Shown: one piece after another, positions 5,928 to 15,232 of the stretch | How positions within the stretch are numbered: the first letter of the stretch is position 1 | Layout: the number at the start of each line of letters is the position of its first letter | Assembly: GCA_016185705.1 (NCBI GenBank) | Contig: JACPMZ010000004.1 | Span: 1 to 64,000, forward strand | DNA: 64,000 nucleotides | From: Candidatus Woesearchaeota archaeon | Lineage (GTDB): Archaea; Nanobdellota; Nanobdellia; Woesearchaeales; UBA10216 | Direction of reading: 5' to 3' | Notes under the pieces: generated by a model | Told to the model about the DNA's origin: nothing | The model's input: only the letters and a program-made list of their open reading frames with translations | Database searches by the model: none | Made by a program: the position numbers and the translations under genes

Positions 5928-8900
5928 ATGGACTCAAATCAGCCACAGGAGCAGCGAATTATCCAGAGGGAGATTGAGGAGGAGATGAAGGTCTCTTACC
6001 TTGATTATGCCATGTCTGTTCTTGTAAGCAGGGCTTTGCCTGACATCAGGGATGGGCTTAAGCCGGTTCAGAGAAGAATTCTTTACACCATGTTCCGGCT
6101 TGGCTTGCTTCACAACAAGGCGCATCGCAAGTCAGCAACTGTTGTTGGCAACACGATGGCCCGTTTTCATCCGCATGGCGATGCTGCTATTTATGATGCC
6201 CTGGTCAGGATGGCGCAGGATTTCTCTTTGCGTTATCCTCTGGTTGACGGGCAGGGGAATTGGGGTTGTTTTACTAAGGACACTAAAGTAAAATTAACAG
6301 ACGGCAGAGGCTTAAGCTTTGGAGAGCTTATTAAGGAACAAAGGGCTGGCAAAAGACACTGGACATTTACTTTCAATAATGAAGAAAAAAAGATTGAAAT
6401 TGCCGAAATCAAGAAGCCAAGGATGACTCGCAGGAACTCGGATTTAGTGGAAATTGAGCTTGATAATGGCGAGAAGATAAGATGTACGCCAGACCACAGG
6501 TTTATGCTGCGCAATGGTTCGTATAAGGAAGCTAAAGACCTGAAACCGAATGAATCCTTGATGCCTTTTTATTCTAAATTGTCTGATGGAGTTGAAGACA
6601 CGAATATGAAGAGTTATCTTTTGGTTCATCAGCCCTTTCAACATGAGTGGCAGTATGCTCACAGATTAGCTGACGAGTGGAATTTGCAAGCTAAAGTTTA
6701 CGATAAGGGTTCTGGTAGAATTAGGCATCATGTTGATATCAACAAGCTAAACAATAATCCTGACAATATTAAGAGATTGCATTGGAAGGAGCATTGGAAA
6801 ATTCATGCAGAGCTCGCTTCCTTCAGGCACAAGAATGATGCTGCGTATGTTAAAAAGCTGGCTGACGGTAGGAGGAAATATATAGAAAATAACAGGGAGA
6901 TTTTATCTAAGCGGGTTGTGAAGCTTAACAAAAAATTGTGGAAAAATTCTAAGTTCAGGGCTAGACAAACTGCTCGCTTAAATGCTCTAATGTATTTTGA
7001 TGATTTTCCGACGCTGGTTTCTGAAGCAAAAATCTACAATCACAAAGTTGTTAGTGTAACTTTTCTTGAACAAAAGGAGGACGTTTATGACATAACCGTA
7101 GTGCCACACCATAACTTTCTTCTCGCTGCCGGAGTATTCGTTCATAACTCTATCGACGGGGACCGTGCTGCCGCATTCAGATACACCGAGGCGCGCTTGC
7201 AGCGGCTTGCCGAGGAGCTGCTTGCGGACATAGACAAGGAAACTGTTGATTTTGTTCCTAATTTTGATGGCTCTGTTAAGGAGCCGGTTGTCATGCCTTC
7301 CAGGTTTCCGAATTTGCTGGTTAACGGCAGCTCAGGCATTGCTGTTGGGATGGCAACCAATATTCCTCCGCATAATCTGGGCGAGGTGACTGCTGCTGTG
7401 ATTTCTCGCATGGAAAACCCGGAGATTTCTTTGCAGGAGCTTATGAAGGTTTTGCCTGGCCCTGATTTTCCTACAGGCGGAATTATCAGCGGCAGCGCGG
7501 GGATTGCTGCTGCTTACAGCTCAGGCCGCGGGCTCATTAGGGTTCGCGCAAAGCATTCTGTTGAGACGATTAAGGGCCGCAGCCACATAGTTGTTACAGA
7601 GATTCCTTACATGGTCAACAAGTCTCTTTTGCTTGAGGAAGTTGCCGAGCTTATAAGGAGCAGGGTTATTCAGGACATAGCCGATATACGGGATGAGAGC
7701 GACAGGAACGGCATGCGCATTCTTTTTGAGCTGAAGAAAAATGCCAATGATGCTGTTGTTGCGAATCAGCTTTTTACGCATTCCCGGCTTGAGTCCACTG
7801 TTTCCATTGCCCTTATCGGGCTTGTTGATGCCACGCCCCGCACTTTAAGCCTGCTGCAGCTTCTTGACGGCTTTATCTCGCATCGCAAAAGCGTTGTTAC
7901 AAGGCGCGCTGAGTTTGAGCTCAGCAAAGCCGAGGATAGATTGCACATTGTTGAAGGGCTTATCAGGGCTTTAACCAGCATAGATGATGTTGTCAAGGCA
8001 ATAAAGCAGTCCAGGGATGCTGCTGCTGCTAAAGTTGCGCTTATGCAGGGCTTTTCTCTTTCTGAAAAGCAGTCTTTGGCTGTGCTGGATATGCGTCTTC
8101 AGAAGCTGTCTTCTCTCGAGCAGCAGTCGCTGAGAGATGAAAATTCCGGGCTTGTTCGCGTAATAGAGGAGCTTAAGGGAATTCTTGCTTCTCCGCAGAA
8201 AATTCTGGACATTATCAGGTCTGAGCTTCTTGAGATTAAGGAAAAGTTTGGTGATGAAAGGCGCACTGTTGTTGAGGAAGCTGCTGAGCAGGACTTTGTC
8301 CGCGAGGATTTGATTAAGCCGGAGGAGGTTGTTATCACTATTTCGCATTCCGGCTATGCCAAGCGAACTGCGGTTACTCATTACAGGCAGCAGCATCGCG
8401 GCGGCAAAGGAGTGATTGCAGCTTCTCCGAAGGAAGGAGATTTAATTGAGCACCTGTTTGTTGCAAACACTCATTCATACATCCTGTTTTTCACCAACCG
8501 CGGCATGGTGCACTGGCTAAAGGTGTTTGAGATTCCTGATGCCGGGCGCAACGCAAGAGGAAGGGCTATTGTTAACCTGCTCAATCTCGGCTCCGGCGAG
8601 GAAATAACCGCGTTTGTTCCTGTGATGGAATTCAATGGCAGCAGCTATTTGGTTATGGCTACGAAGAACGGCACGATAAAGAAAACCGAGCTTAAGGCTT
8701 ATTCCAATCCGCGCAGAGGCGGCATTATTGCCATTTCGCTGGAGGATGGCGATGAGCTGATTAGCGTGCGGATGACTGACGGCAGCAAGCAGATTATCCT
8801 CGCTACAAAAAACGGCCATGCAGTCAGGTTTAATGAGTCAGATATCAGGGATACCGGGCGTTCAGCCAAGGGCGTGCGTGGCATTAAATTAAGGGAGGAT

Positions 8901-9257
8901 GCTGTTGTTGGCATGGTTGTTGCAGAGGAAAATAAGAGCTTGCTGACAGTCTGTGAAAAGGGCTATGGCAAGCGCACTCCTGTTTCCGATTACCGGCTCA
9001 TCAGCCGCGGCGGCTTTGGAGTCATTAATATTCAGACTTCAGAACGCAATGGCAGGGTTGTCGGCATCGCTTCTGTAGCTGACGACGATGAGCTGGTGTT
9101 CATCAGCAGGCACGGCATTATGATTAGGGTTCCATCCAGAGACATTTCTGTCATAGGCAGGAACACCCAGGGTGCCAGAATTATGCGCCTTGCTCAGGAT
9201 GATTTTGTTGTTGCGGTTGCCAGGATTGTGAAGGAAAGCAGCAGCGTTCAAAATTAA
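5928..9257 (+). CDS. gyrA: DNA gyrase subunit A with in-frame intein
   Basis: The precursor is 1109 aa; removing the 294-aa intein leaves about 815 aa, normal for GyrA. N-terminal core: DYAMSVLVSRALPDIRDGLKPVQRRIL, HPHGDAAIYDALVRMAQDF and the catalytic Tyr in AAFRYTEARL just after the intein. The C-terminal beta-pinwheel carries the GyrA-box QQHRGGKG. Gyrase introduces negative supercoils together with GyrB, which is not in the window. ATG 5928 is preferred; TTG 5916 is in frame. A TTTTTATA box about 70 nt upstream would give a short leader. Confidence 0.95.
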   Translation: MDSNQPQEQRIIQREIEEEMKVSYLDYAMSVLVSRALPDIRDGLKPVQRRILYTMFRLGLLHNKAHRKSATVVGNTMARFHPHGDAAIYDALVRMAQDFSLRYPLVDGQGNWGCFTKDTKVKLTDGRGLSFGELIKEQRAGKRHWTFTFNNEEKKIEIAEIKKPRMTRRNSDLVEIELDNGEKIRCTPDHRFMLRNGSYKEAKDLKPNESLMPFYSKLSDGVEDTNMKSYLLVHQPFQHEWQYAHRLADEWNLQAKVYDKGSGRIRHHVDINKLNNNPDNIKRLHWKEHWKIHAELASFRHKNDAAYVKKLADGRRKYIENNREILSKRVVKLNKKLWKNSKFRARQTARLNALMYFDDFPTLVSEAKIYNHKVVSVTFLEQKEDVYDITVVPHHNFLLAAGVFVHNSIDGDRAAAFRYTEARLQRLAEELLADIDKETVDFVPNFDGSVKEPVVMPSRFPNLLVNGSSGIAVGMATNIPPHNLGEVTAAVISRMENPEISLQELMKVLPGPDFPTGGIISGSAGIAAAYSSGRGLIRVRAKHSVETIKGRSHIVVTEIPYMVNKSLLLEEVAELIRSRVIQDIADIRDESDRNGMRILFELKKNANDAVVANQLFTHSRLESTVSIALIGLVDATPRTLSLLQLLDGFISHRKSVVTRRAEFELSKAEDRLHIVEGLIRALTSIDDVVKAIKQSRDAAAAKVALMQGFSLSEKQSLAVLDMRLQKLSSLEQQSLRDENSGLVRVIEELKGILASPQKILDIIRSELLEIKEKFGDERRTVVEEAAEQDFVREDLIKPEEVVITISHSGYAKRTAVTHYRQQHRGGKGVIAASPKEGDLIEHLFVANTHSYILFFTNRGMVHWLKVFEIPDAGRNARGRAIVNLLNLGSGEEITAFVPVMEFNGSSYLVMATKNGTIKKTELKAYSNPRRGGIIAISLEDGDELISVRMTDGSKQIILATKNGHAVRFNESDIRDTGRSAKGVRGIKLREDAVVGMVVAEENKSLLTVCEKGYGKRTPVSDYRLISRGGFGVINIQTSERNGRVVGIASVADDDELVFISRHGIMIRVPSRDISVIGRNTQGARIMRLAQDDFVVAVARIVKESSSVQN
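6267..7148 (+). other. GyrA intein with HNH endonuclease
   Basis: Protein-splicing element of 294 residues, between VDGQGNWG and SIDGDRAAA of GyrA. It begins with Cys1 (CFTKDTKVKLTDG, block A). Block B is IRCTPDHRFML with the Thr and His of TPDH. It ends with VYDITVVPHHNFLLAAGVFVHN and the +1 Ser of the extein. The middle has an HNH-type homing endonuclease pattern (HHVDINKLNNNPDNIKRL, then WKEHWKIH) rather than LAGLIDADG. All splicing residues are present, so splicing should be efficient. Confidence 0.92.
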
Positions 9258-9269
9258 AAACAGCTGTTT

Positions 9270-10580
9270 TTATGTGCTGTTTTCAATTTTTTCCAGAGCT
9301 TCACTGCAATACCTGTCGTATTTCTCACAATAAAAATCATTGGCATTGAAATATATTTCGCTGCTGTCTTTGTTTTTTTCAAATCTTTCCGCGGCTTTCC
9401 TTATTCCTTCCTCGCCGTCTGCTGTTGAGAAATAGTACGGTATGACTTTGTTGTTTGTGTAGTATGCAACCGTCGGGTTTGATGTTAATATTGTCCCGCT
9501 GTAGCTGTATTCTGGCGCTGCTGCCTGCTGCCTTTCATGATAGTAGCCGTAGTTTTCTGCAGTGATGTTGAATGTTACGAATCCTGCAGCTAAAAACAGC
9601 AATGCTGTCGCTGCCATGCCTGTCCGATTTCCTGTTTTTGTCAGCAGAAGCTGGTATACGCCTTGCCCTGCAAGTATTGCCGCTGCCGGCAGGAACAGCA
9701 GCGCGAACCGTTCCTGCTTGTTTATTATCAGGGTAAAATAAAGCAGGTATGTTGCAAGGTAGCTGAGCAGCAGGTATTTTTTTGTTCTTACTGCTGCTAT
9801 GACTCCAAGAGGAAGGAAAATAAAGAACAGGTTTTGCTTTACTAAGACAATCAGGTAGAAGAATGCGTTGTAAAGCAATCCGTGCACTGCTTCTATGGGG
9901 TTTGACTGGTGGCTCGCTGCCAGAATAAGCGGTTCAAGCGCTGCTCTGATGTTTTGTCCGTAGCTGAAAAAGTTTATTGTCAGGTAAATTAATATTATTG
10001 TGGCAAAGGGTACGGCTGTTTTCGCTGCTGCTATTTTTAATTTTTTTTGTTGCAGTAATTGCAATAGCGGAAGCAGTAAAATTATTATCAGCAGAAAATG
10101 CGGGAACTTTGTTAAAGCAGCCAGCCCTGATGTTGCGCTTGCTGATGTTAATCTTTGTGTTATCAAAAAATACAGTGTTGCTAATGCAAGGAGTGTTGAG
10201 GGTATTTCTGTCATGAACAAAGATGATTGTTTAAAGAATATTGTCGAGCCCGCTACCAATAACGCGCTCAGTATTGCAGCCCTTTCATTGAACAGTTTGG
10301 CGGCAATAATGTATGTAAGCAGTATTGTTCCTGCTGCGAACGCTGTCATCAGCATTTCTGCCGTGAATGGATTAAGCAGCCCTATCAGCAGCGGCAGCAC
10401 CGGCGGCCTTATCGGCTCCCAGAATCCTGACTGCCCGGAAGAGTAGATGTACTTGCCCATGCCAACATACACTGCTTCGTCCCACTGGGCTGGGTGGAAG
10501 CTTAGTGCAATTAGCGTTTTTGCTATGATAAATACTGCAATTATCAGTAACAGCAGCTTTTGTTTACTTACTGATATCAT
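9270..10580 (-). CDS. GT39-like membrane glycosyltransferase
   Basis: About 436 aa with many hydrophobic helices. The first loop has HPAQWDEAVYVGMGKYI and the EPIRPPVLPLL motif typical of GT-C enzymes (PMT/ArnT-like), where the WDE acid is catalytic. These enzymes move a sugar from a polyprenyl-phosphate donor outside the membrane. A soluble C-terminal tail of about 90 residues follows the last helix. ATG 10580 is preferred to TTG 10616. Palindrome P1 lies upstream. Convergent with gyrA, 12 bp apart. Confidence 0.8.
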   Translation of the reverse strand: MISVSKQKLLLLIIAVFIIAKTLIALSFHPAQWDEAVYVGMGKYIYSSGQSGFWEPIRPPVLPLLIGLLNPFTAEMLMTAFAAGTILLTYIIAAKLFNERAAILSALLVAGSTIFFKQSSLFMTEIPSTLLALATLYFLITQRLTSASATSGLAALTKFPHFLLIIILLLPLLQLLQQKKLKIAAAKTAVPFATIILIYLTINFFSYGQNIRAALEPLILAASHQSNPIEAVHGLLYNAFFYLIVLVKQNLFFIFLPLGVIAAVRTKKYLLLSYLATYLLYFTLIINKQERFALLFLPAAAILAGQGVYQLLLTKTGNRTGMAATALLFLAAGFVTFNITAENYGYYHERQQAAAPEYSYSGTILTSNPTVAYYTNNKVIPYYFSTADGEEGIRKAAERFEKNKDSSEIYFNANDFYCEKYDRYCSEALEKIENST

Positions 10581-10631
10581 GGCTGATTTAGAAGAAGAAA
10601 AGGAAAAGAGTTGCAAGGTAGCTGCTTGCTT

Positions 10632-10681
10632 GCTGCTCTTTTTCCCTCCCTCTAAATTTTAAGGGAGGGAAAAAGAGCAGC
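10632..10681. repeat. palindrome P1
   Basis: Perfect 19-bp arms (GCTGCTCTTTTTCCCTCCC and its complement) around a 12-nt AT-rich loop. It lies between two same-strand glycosyltransferase genes. Member of the family with core TCCCTTAAATTTTAAGGGA. Confidence 0.85.
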
Positions 10682-10713
10682 GAAATTGGTGGATAAACGT
10701 CGATGAAAAAAAT

Positions 10714-12045
10714 TTACTTTAAACCAGCTGTATTCCCTTTCTTGTTCAGCAAATACCACTGCATTGGCTTTCCTGCCAGCACCCTGAGGATTCCCACATT
10801 CACATGGTACGTTACTATTAGTCCGATGCTGAACGCTGCCAGAAGCATGTGAACCACTCTTTTTCCATAACCGATTTTTATCAGGCCGTATATGCCAGCA
10901 AATAGCAATCCTGACGTTGCTGCTATGTTCCTTGCCGATTCAAAAAAGAATTTTCCGAAGTCTATTGGCGCTGGTTCGTGCGTTATTATGCTTAGCGCTC
11001 CGAGTATTACTACAGAGGCAAGCGCCATGCTCAGCATGTATCCTGAGAATATGTAGCTTACCAGCAGTTTTTCTTCCAGGTCAAGCTTTTTGCCTAAGAA
11101 TAGCGTTTTGAAATGTTCGCGCAGGCTGAATAATACGCCGTATGCCCATCTTTTCTGCTGCCTGTACAAATCTGCCGGAGTAAAGGGCAGCTCGTTTTCG
11201 CATTCCAGCTGCGGAAGGTACTGTATTTTGTGGCCGTTTTCCAGCAGTCGGAGGCTGTATTCTATGTCTTCTGTCAGCGAGCCGTGTTCCCAGCCGCCTA
11301 ATCTGATGAGCGTGTCTTTTCTTACTGCTTCTGCTGAGCCGCAAAGCACGCTTAATCTTTTTCGGTTGTTGAAGAATGGCAGCGCTATGTGGTGGAAGAC
11401 TGAGCCGATGGATGCTCCTAATATGCTTACTAAGTTTTGGCCTGCGTTGAAGTATTTCCACCTTGCCTGCACGCCTGCTATGCTGCTGTCATGCTCCATT
11501 GGCGAGATAATTCGGCGGATAAAGTCTTTTCCCGGCAGGAAGTCTGAGTCAAACAGCGCAAGGTATTTTCCTCTTGAGTGGGAAAGAAGGTTGTTTAGGT
11601 TGCCTGCCTTGTATCCTGAGTTGTTTGCCCGTTTGTAAACCTTTACGAGCTCGTGCTTTTCTGCGAACTGCTTTATCCTGGCTGATACATATTCTTTGTC
11701 GCTGTCATCTCCTATGAGTATCTCATACTTGTCTTTTGGGTAATCAAACTCCAGGCACTTTTCCGCGCATTTCAGGGCGGCAAGCTCATTCCTTGTTGGT
11801 ATCTGCACTGTCACGAACGGATATTGTTGCAGCTCTTTTTCTTTGTACGGCTCTTTCCTGTTTATCATTACATATATGGTTGTCAGGAAGTACAGCATTG
11901 ATATGGCCGCAAGCACGGTCAGCATTGCATAAAAGGCATTGTTGAAGATTGCGTGCAGTACATCAAGCATTGGCCTGCCTAATTCGTTGTACTGCTGGAA
12001 GTACAGTTCTGCCAGTTCCACTGCTTTCTGTGGGAGCACGCTCAT
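10714..12045 (-). CDS. processive GT2 glycosyltransferase (cellulose synthase-like)
   Basis: 443 aa. There are two N-terminal helices, a cytosolic GT2 domain and four C-terminal helices. Motifs are TVQIPTRNELAA, GDDSDKE (first Asp pair), ALFDSDFLPG (DxD), TEDIEYSLRLLENG (catalytic Asp) and QQKRWAYG (Q-x-x-R-W). This layout matches BcsA/hyaluronan-synthase-type enzymes that polymerise or extrude a beta-linked glycan. It overlaps its upstream neighbour by 4 bp (ATGA), so the two GT2 genes are translationally coupled and may act together. Confidence 0.85.
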   Translation of the reverse strand: MSVLPQKAVELAELYFQQYNELGRPMLDVLHAIFNNAFYAMLTVLAAISMLYFLTTIYVMINRKEPYKEKELQQYPFVTVQIPTRNELAALKCAEKCLEFDYPKDKYEILIGDDSDKEYVSARIKQFAEKHELVKVYKRANNSGYKAGNLNNLLSHSRGKYLALFDSDFLPGKDFIRRIISPMEHDSSIAGVQARWKYFNAGQNLVSILGASIGSVFHHIALPFFNNRKRLSVLCGSAEAVRKDTLIRLGGWEHGSLTEDIEYSLRLLENGHKIQYLPQLECENELPFTPADLYRQQKRWAYGVLFSLREHFKTLFLGKKLDLEEKLLVSYIFSGYMLSMALASVVILGALSIITHEPAPIDFGKFFFESARNIAATSGLLFAGIYGLIKIGYGKRVVHMLLAAFSIGLIVTYHVNVGILRVLAGKPMQWYLLNKKGNTAGLK

Positions 12046-13271
12046 TTCAGGTAAAACCTCGTTTTTATAGCTTTAAACCTCAGCAGACTTATAAATATTA
12101 CCATATTTAGAATAATCGTGTACGGGAAGTACAGGAACAGCGCAGCAGCATTTCTCAGGTGCAGCTTGTCCTTGTATGAGTATATCCCGAGTGTCATTAT
12201 TGCTGCGCTTACTGCTCCGGAAAGCACTCCGAAGATGCTGTACGCAGATATTCCCCACTCCGGAATCTTGTATAGAACATAAAGCGGCCCTGACAGCGTA
12301 AACCACCTGAACAGGTATGCTATGCTTTCTGTTCCTGCAGGCATCCAGTAGCTTACCTGATATATGATTACAGGCAGCGACAGCACCGCATATATGCTCC
12401 ACCAGAACTGGTTTATGAAGAGGAATGCTATCGGCACTGAGCTTCCCTGCTTCAGCAGTTGCCTGTTCTTCCTTAAAGATTGCATGCCTCCAAGCCACCA
12501 CCTGCTTCTTTGCCTGTAAAATGCAGCAAGCGTTTCCGGAACTATTGTTGCTGAAACAGCTTGCCTGACGCTGAATGTTTTGTATCCCGCCCTTCTTATT
12601 TCCAGCGATATGTCCATGTCTTCTGTGAGCGTGTCCTGCTTGAACCACCCGATTTCCTGCAATACTTCTTTGCGGTAGCACGACATTGCTCCGAAAAACC
12701 ACACGCCATGCCCGAACACCTGCGAGAAGCTTGTGCGTATGATGTTATGGTAATAGTACTCTACGTTCTGGAACATTCCGAGGATGCTGTGGCTGTTCTT
12801 CACCCTAAACACTCCGCTTGTTGCCCCGATTTTTTTGTCTGCAAACGGCTTTACAGCTTCCTTTACGCAATCAGTTTCCATCATGGTGTCCGCGTCCAGC
12901 GCCAGTATGAAGGCGTGCTTTGCAGCTTTGGCTCCCAATGTCAGCGCTTCTGCCTTTCCTTTGTGCAGCTGCTTCAGCAGTTTTACTTCGTTGTATCTTT
13001 TTGCTGCTGTGGCAGTGTTGTCTGTTGAGCCGTCGTCCACTACTATCACTTCCATTTTTGCAGGCGGATAATTGCTTGCAAATACTGCTTCCAGGCATTT
13101 TCCGATATTCTTTGCTTCGTTGTGCGCAGGGATTACTATGCTTATTTTTGGCTCAAATTCCGGAAAAGTGCGCTTTGCAAAGAATGATGCTATATACACT
13201 GCTGACACAAACGCCAAAAAGAGCAGCAGCAGGCCGAACATTACACTGCTTGCTGCCATTATGATGTCCAT
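12042..13271 (-). CDS. processive GT2 glycosyltransferase
   Basis: About 409 aa; sister of the downstream gene. One or two N-terminal helices (MFGLLLLFLAFVSAVYIASFF) precede a GT2 domain: ISIVIPAHNEAKNIGKC, VVDDGSTDN, ALDADTMMETD, TEDMDISLEIRRAGY and RQRSRWWLGGMQSL. C-terminal membrane helices follow. I start it at ATG 13271, because an ATTTAAAAC box lies about 25 nt upstream. The longer frame would overlap the DUF4190-like gene. The substrate is unknown; two different processive enzymes suggest an alternating polymer. Confidence 0.85.
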   Translation of the reverse strand: MDIIMAASSVMFGLLLLFLAFVSAVYIASFFAKRTFPEFEPKISIVIPAHNEAKNIGKCLEAVFASNYPPAKMEVIVVDDGSTDNTATAAKRYNEVKLLKQLHKGKAEALTLGAKAAKHAFILALDADTMMETDCVKEAVKPFADKKIGATSGVFRVKNSHSILGMFQNVEYYYHNIIRTSFSQVFGHGVWFFGAMSCYRKEVLQEIGWFKQDTLTEDMDISLEIRRAGYKTFSVRQAVSATIVPETLAAFYRQRSRWWLGGMQSLRKNRQLLKQGSSVPIAFLFINQFWWSIYAVLSLPVIIYQVSYWMPAGTESIAYLFRWFTLSGPLYVLYKIPEWGISAYSIFGVLSGAVSAAIMTLGIYSYKDKLHLRNAAALFLYFPYTIILNMVIFISLLRFKAIKTRFYLK

Positions 13272-13306
13272 TCTAATCGTGCTGTTTTTTGATGTTTTAA
13301 ATCTTT

Positions 13307-13639
13307 CTAAAGCAGCTTCTTTGATTTCAAAATGGCTATTACTACTGCTACAGGCGCTGCTAATCCTGCAATCCATGCAGTAAGTATTGTTTCCGGAGTG
13401 TATTTCAGGTATATTCTTGCCAAGTAAAATAGTCCGCCATAGTAGGGCAATGTTCCCAGTATGATGCCTGCAGCAGCAAGTGTTTTGCCTTTCCGCCTCT
13501 GCATGTTCTTTAGCGCTGACACTCCCAAGCCTATTGCCACTGCGCCCAGCGCTAAGTTCAGCAGCTGAACCGGAACAAGGGAAAACAGCCCTATCAACGC
13601 TGATGCTACCGCTCTTTTATTATAGCCCCCCTTTGCCAT
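13307..13639 (-). CDS. DUF4190-like small membrane protein
   Basis: About 110 aa with three predicted membrane helices. The pattern ASALIGLFSLVPVQLLNLALGAVAIGLGVSALKNMQRRKGKTLAAAGIILGTL is that of DUF4190/DUF4870-like proteins. Function unknown. ATG 13639 fits a GTTTAAAAGC box about 25 nt upstream. Confidence 0.65.
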   Translation of the reverse strand: MAKGGYNKRAVASALIGLFSLVPVQLLNLALGAVAIGLGVSALKNMQRRKGKTLAAAGIILGTLPYYGGLFYLARIYLKYTPETILTAWIAGLAAPVAVVIAILKSKKLL

Positions 13640-13679
13640 TACCCAACGCATGTGTCAATAGCTTTTAAACGTTTGCTTC

Positions 13680-14333
13680 TCAGCTGAATATCGCTTTCAG
13701 AAACGATATAATCTGTTTTCCCCCAATTTTTGATTTTCCAGCTGCCCGTTCGCCGAATGTGTAGTAAACGTTTGCTATCCTCGCGTTTGGCAGCTGTTTC
13801 AGCAGGTCAAACAGCACTTTATATCCCTTTTCCTCAAACCTTTTTTCTTTGAACAGCTCTGCCTTTATTCCGAAGTACCCTGACATAGGGTCCTTGATGT
13901 TTCGCATTAGCCGTATGCGGGCAAGGCCCGTTGCAGCAGCCGACATTATTTTTCTCTGCAGCGGCCATTTTCCAGCTACTTTGGCCCGCGTGCCTATCAC
14001 TACATCGTTCCCTTCCCTTAGCATGGCAGCTATTTCCCTGATTTTTTCCGGCGGGTGCTGCAGGTCGCCGTCTATTACTATGATAAACCGTGTTTCCGCT
14101 GTTTTGGCTGCGTCAACCACGCTTGCCGTCAGCCCATGCACAGAAGCATTTGTCCTGTCCAGCAGCTTTGCGTCAAGCTTGCGCACAATTTCCTTGGTTC
14201 CGTCACCTGAGCCGTCGTCAGCCACTATTATTGTTATTCCTTTGTAGCTGCTTTTGATTATTTTAATTAATTCCCCGACACTTTTTGCCTCATTAAGCGT
14301 TGGTATTATGACTGTAGTGTCAGCGTAATTCAT
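13680..14333 (-). CDS. dolichol-phosphate mannosyltransferase-like GT2
   Basis: 217 aa, soluble, with no membrane tail. GT2 motifs: TVIIPTLNEAKSVGELI, IVADDGSGDGTKEIV, VIDGDLQHPPEKI (DxD plus QHPPE, the DPM1 signature), and KDPMSGYFGIKAELF. It probably loads a hexose onto a polyprenyl phosphate, giving the lipid-linked donor used by the GT-C enzymes nearby. A TTATAATAAT box starts 25 nt before the ATG. Confidence 0.82.
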   Translation of the reverse strand: MNYADTTVIIPTLNEAKSVGELIKIIKSSYKGITIIVADDGSGDGTKEIVRKLDAKLLDRTNASVHGLTASVVDAAKTAETRFIIVIDGDLQHPPEKIREIAAMLREGNDVVIGTRAKVAGKWPLQRKIMSAAATGLARIRLMRNIKDPMSGYFGIKAELFKEKRFEEKGYKVLFDLLKQLPNARIANVYYTFGERAAGKSKIGGKQIISFLKAIFS

Positions 14334-14366
14334 AGAATCAGTGAATGTCTCTTTTTTTATAATAAT

Positions 14367-14816
14367 TTACCTTCTTTTTTTGATTTTGACCATATCCCCA
14401 AGCGTGACCACTGCGCTGCTGCCTTTTCTGCTGAATTGCATGTCCTGAACTTCTTCTACCAGTTTCAGTCCCAGCATTTTTTCCAGCTTCCGTGCGCGTT
14501 CTATCTGGGGCGCAATAGTTCCTGTCTCAAGCTTGTGCAGCGTTGACTCTTTTTCAGCTATCTTTTTGGCAAACTCTTTCTGGCTGAGGCCGAGCTGCTC
14601 CCTTTTCCTTTTCAGCAGCTGGCCGAAATTATTGACTACTGCTTCAACTGCCTCTGCTTTCGCCTGTATTTGAGGCCTTTTTGGCTCAACAGCTTCTATT
14701 TGCAGTTTGCCTACAACATGGCCATACTTTGCGCATTCGCTGCATACACTCATCTCGCTGCCTTCTATTACAGCTTTGAACATCTCTGCTTCCCTGCCGC
14801 ACATGTCACAGTTCAT
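14367..14816 (-). CDS. mbf1: archaeal MBF1 transcription factor
   Basis: 149 aa. An N-terminal zinc ribbon (CDMCGREAEMFKAVIEG, then CSECAKYG) precedes a Cro-type HTH (LLKRKREQLGLSQKEFAKKIAEKESTLHKLETGTIAPQIERARKLEKMLGLKLVE). This is the standard layout of archaeal multiprotein bridging factor 1, which links regulators to the TBP/TFB machinery and, in recent work on the family, associates with stalled ribosomes. A TTAAATAGA box lies about 30 nt upstream. Confidence 0.92.
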   Translation of the reverse strand: MNCDMCGREAEMFKAVIEGSEMSVCSECAKYGHVVGKLQIEAVEPKRPQIQAKAEAVEAVVNNFGQLLKRKREQLGLSQKEFAKKIAEKESTLHKLETGTIAPQIERARKLEKMLGLKLVEEVQDMQFSRKGSSAVVTLGDMVKIKKRR

Positions 14817-14909
14817 GGAATATGAGTCCAGCAGCGCTTTTTCTATTTAATTTTAGTGTTTTTGTAAAGTAAGCTTTCCAATGGCAACCTGCCCTGCTTC
14901 TGTCCGGGA

Positions 14910-14955
14910 GCTTTATTTTCCCCTCCCTTAATTTCAGGGGATGGGAAAATAAAGC
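14910..14955. repeat. palindrome P2
   Basis: GCTTTATTTTCCCCTCCC (14910-14927) pairs with GGGATGGGAAAATAAAGC (14938-14955) with one mismatch. Confidence 0.8.
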
Positions 14956-15070
14956 GCAAAGAGAGTTGCGAAGCCATTGGAAACCTTACATAACAGTTTT
15001 TTTTGGCAATGTCAGCTTTTGTGTGTTCCGCTGCCAGATTTTTACTCCCTCCCCCGCAACCATAATTCTT

Positions 15071-15124
15071 CTGCGCCATATTTCCTCCCCCTTAACTTTC
15101 GAAGGGGGAGGAAATAGGGCGCAG
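15071..15124. repeat. palindrome P3
   Basis: 23-bp arms, CTGCGCCATATTTCCTCCCC plus CTT and its complement, with one mismatch and an 8-nt loop. Confidence 0.85.
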
Positions 15125-15232
15125 TTGCAGGCAAACAGCAAACTATGTGCGGGAGCAGCATGCTCAACTTGCGGAGATACTTATAGAAACATTTATAACC
15201 ATTAAAGTGCAAAGCTATTTTGGTCTGGTAGT

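Larger units (their letters stand above)
14817..15232. other. 416-bp gene-free gap with palindromes
   Basis: It holds palindromes P2 and P3. P2 is enclosed by a wider inverted repeat, TTTCCAATGGC at 14875-14885 and GCCATTGGAAA at 14973-14983. Downstream of P3 is a shared flank ending CTTGCGGAGATACT. TATA-like CATTTATAAC at 15190-15199 serves the dockerin gene. No coding potential is seen. Confidence 0.6.

Noticed and set aside
10000-10446. 148-aa plus-strand frame inside the GT39-like gene
   Set aside because: Antisense shadow of a membrane protein gene with clear family motifs on the other strand.
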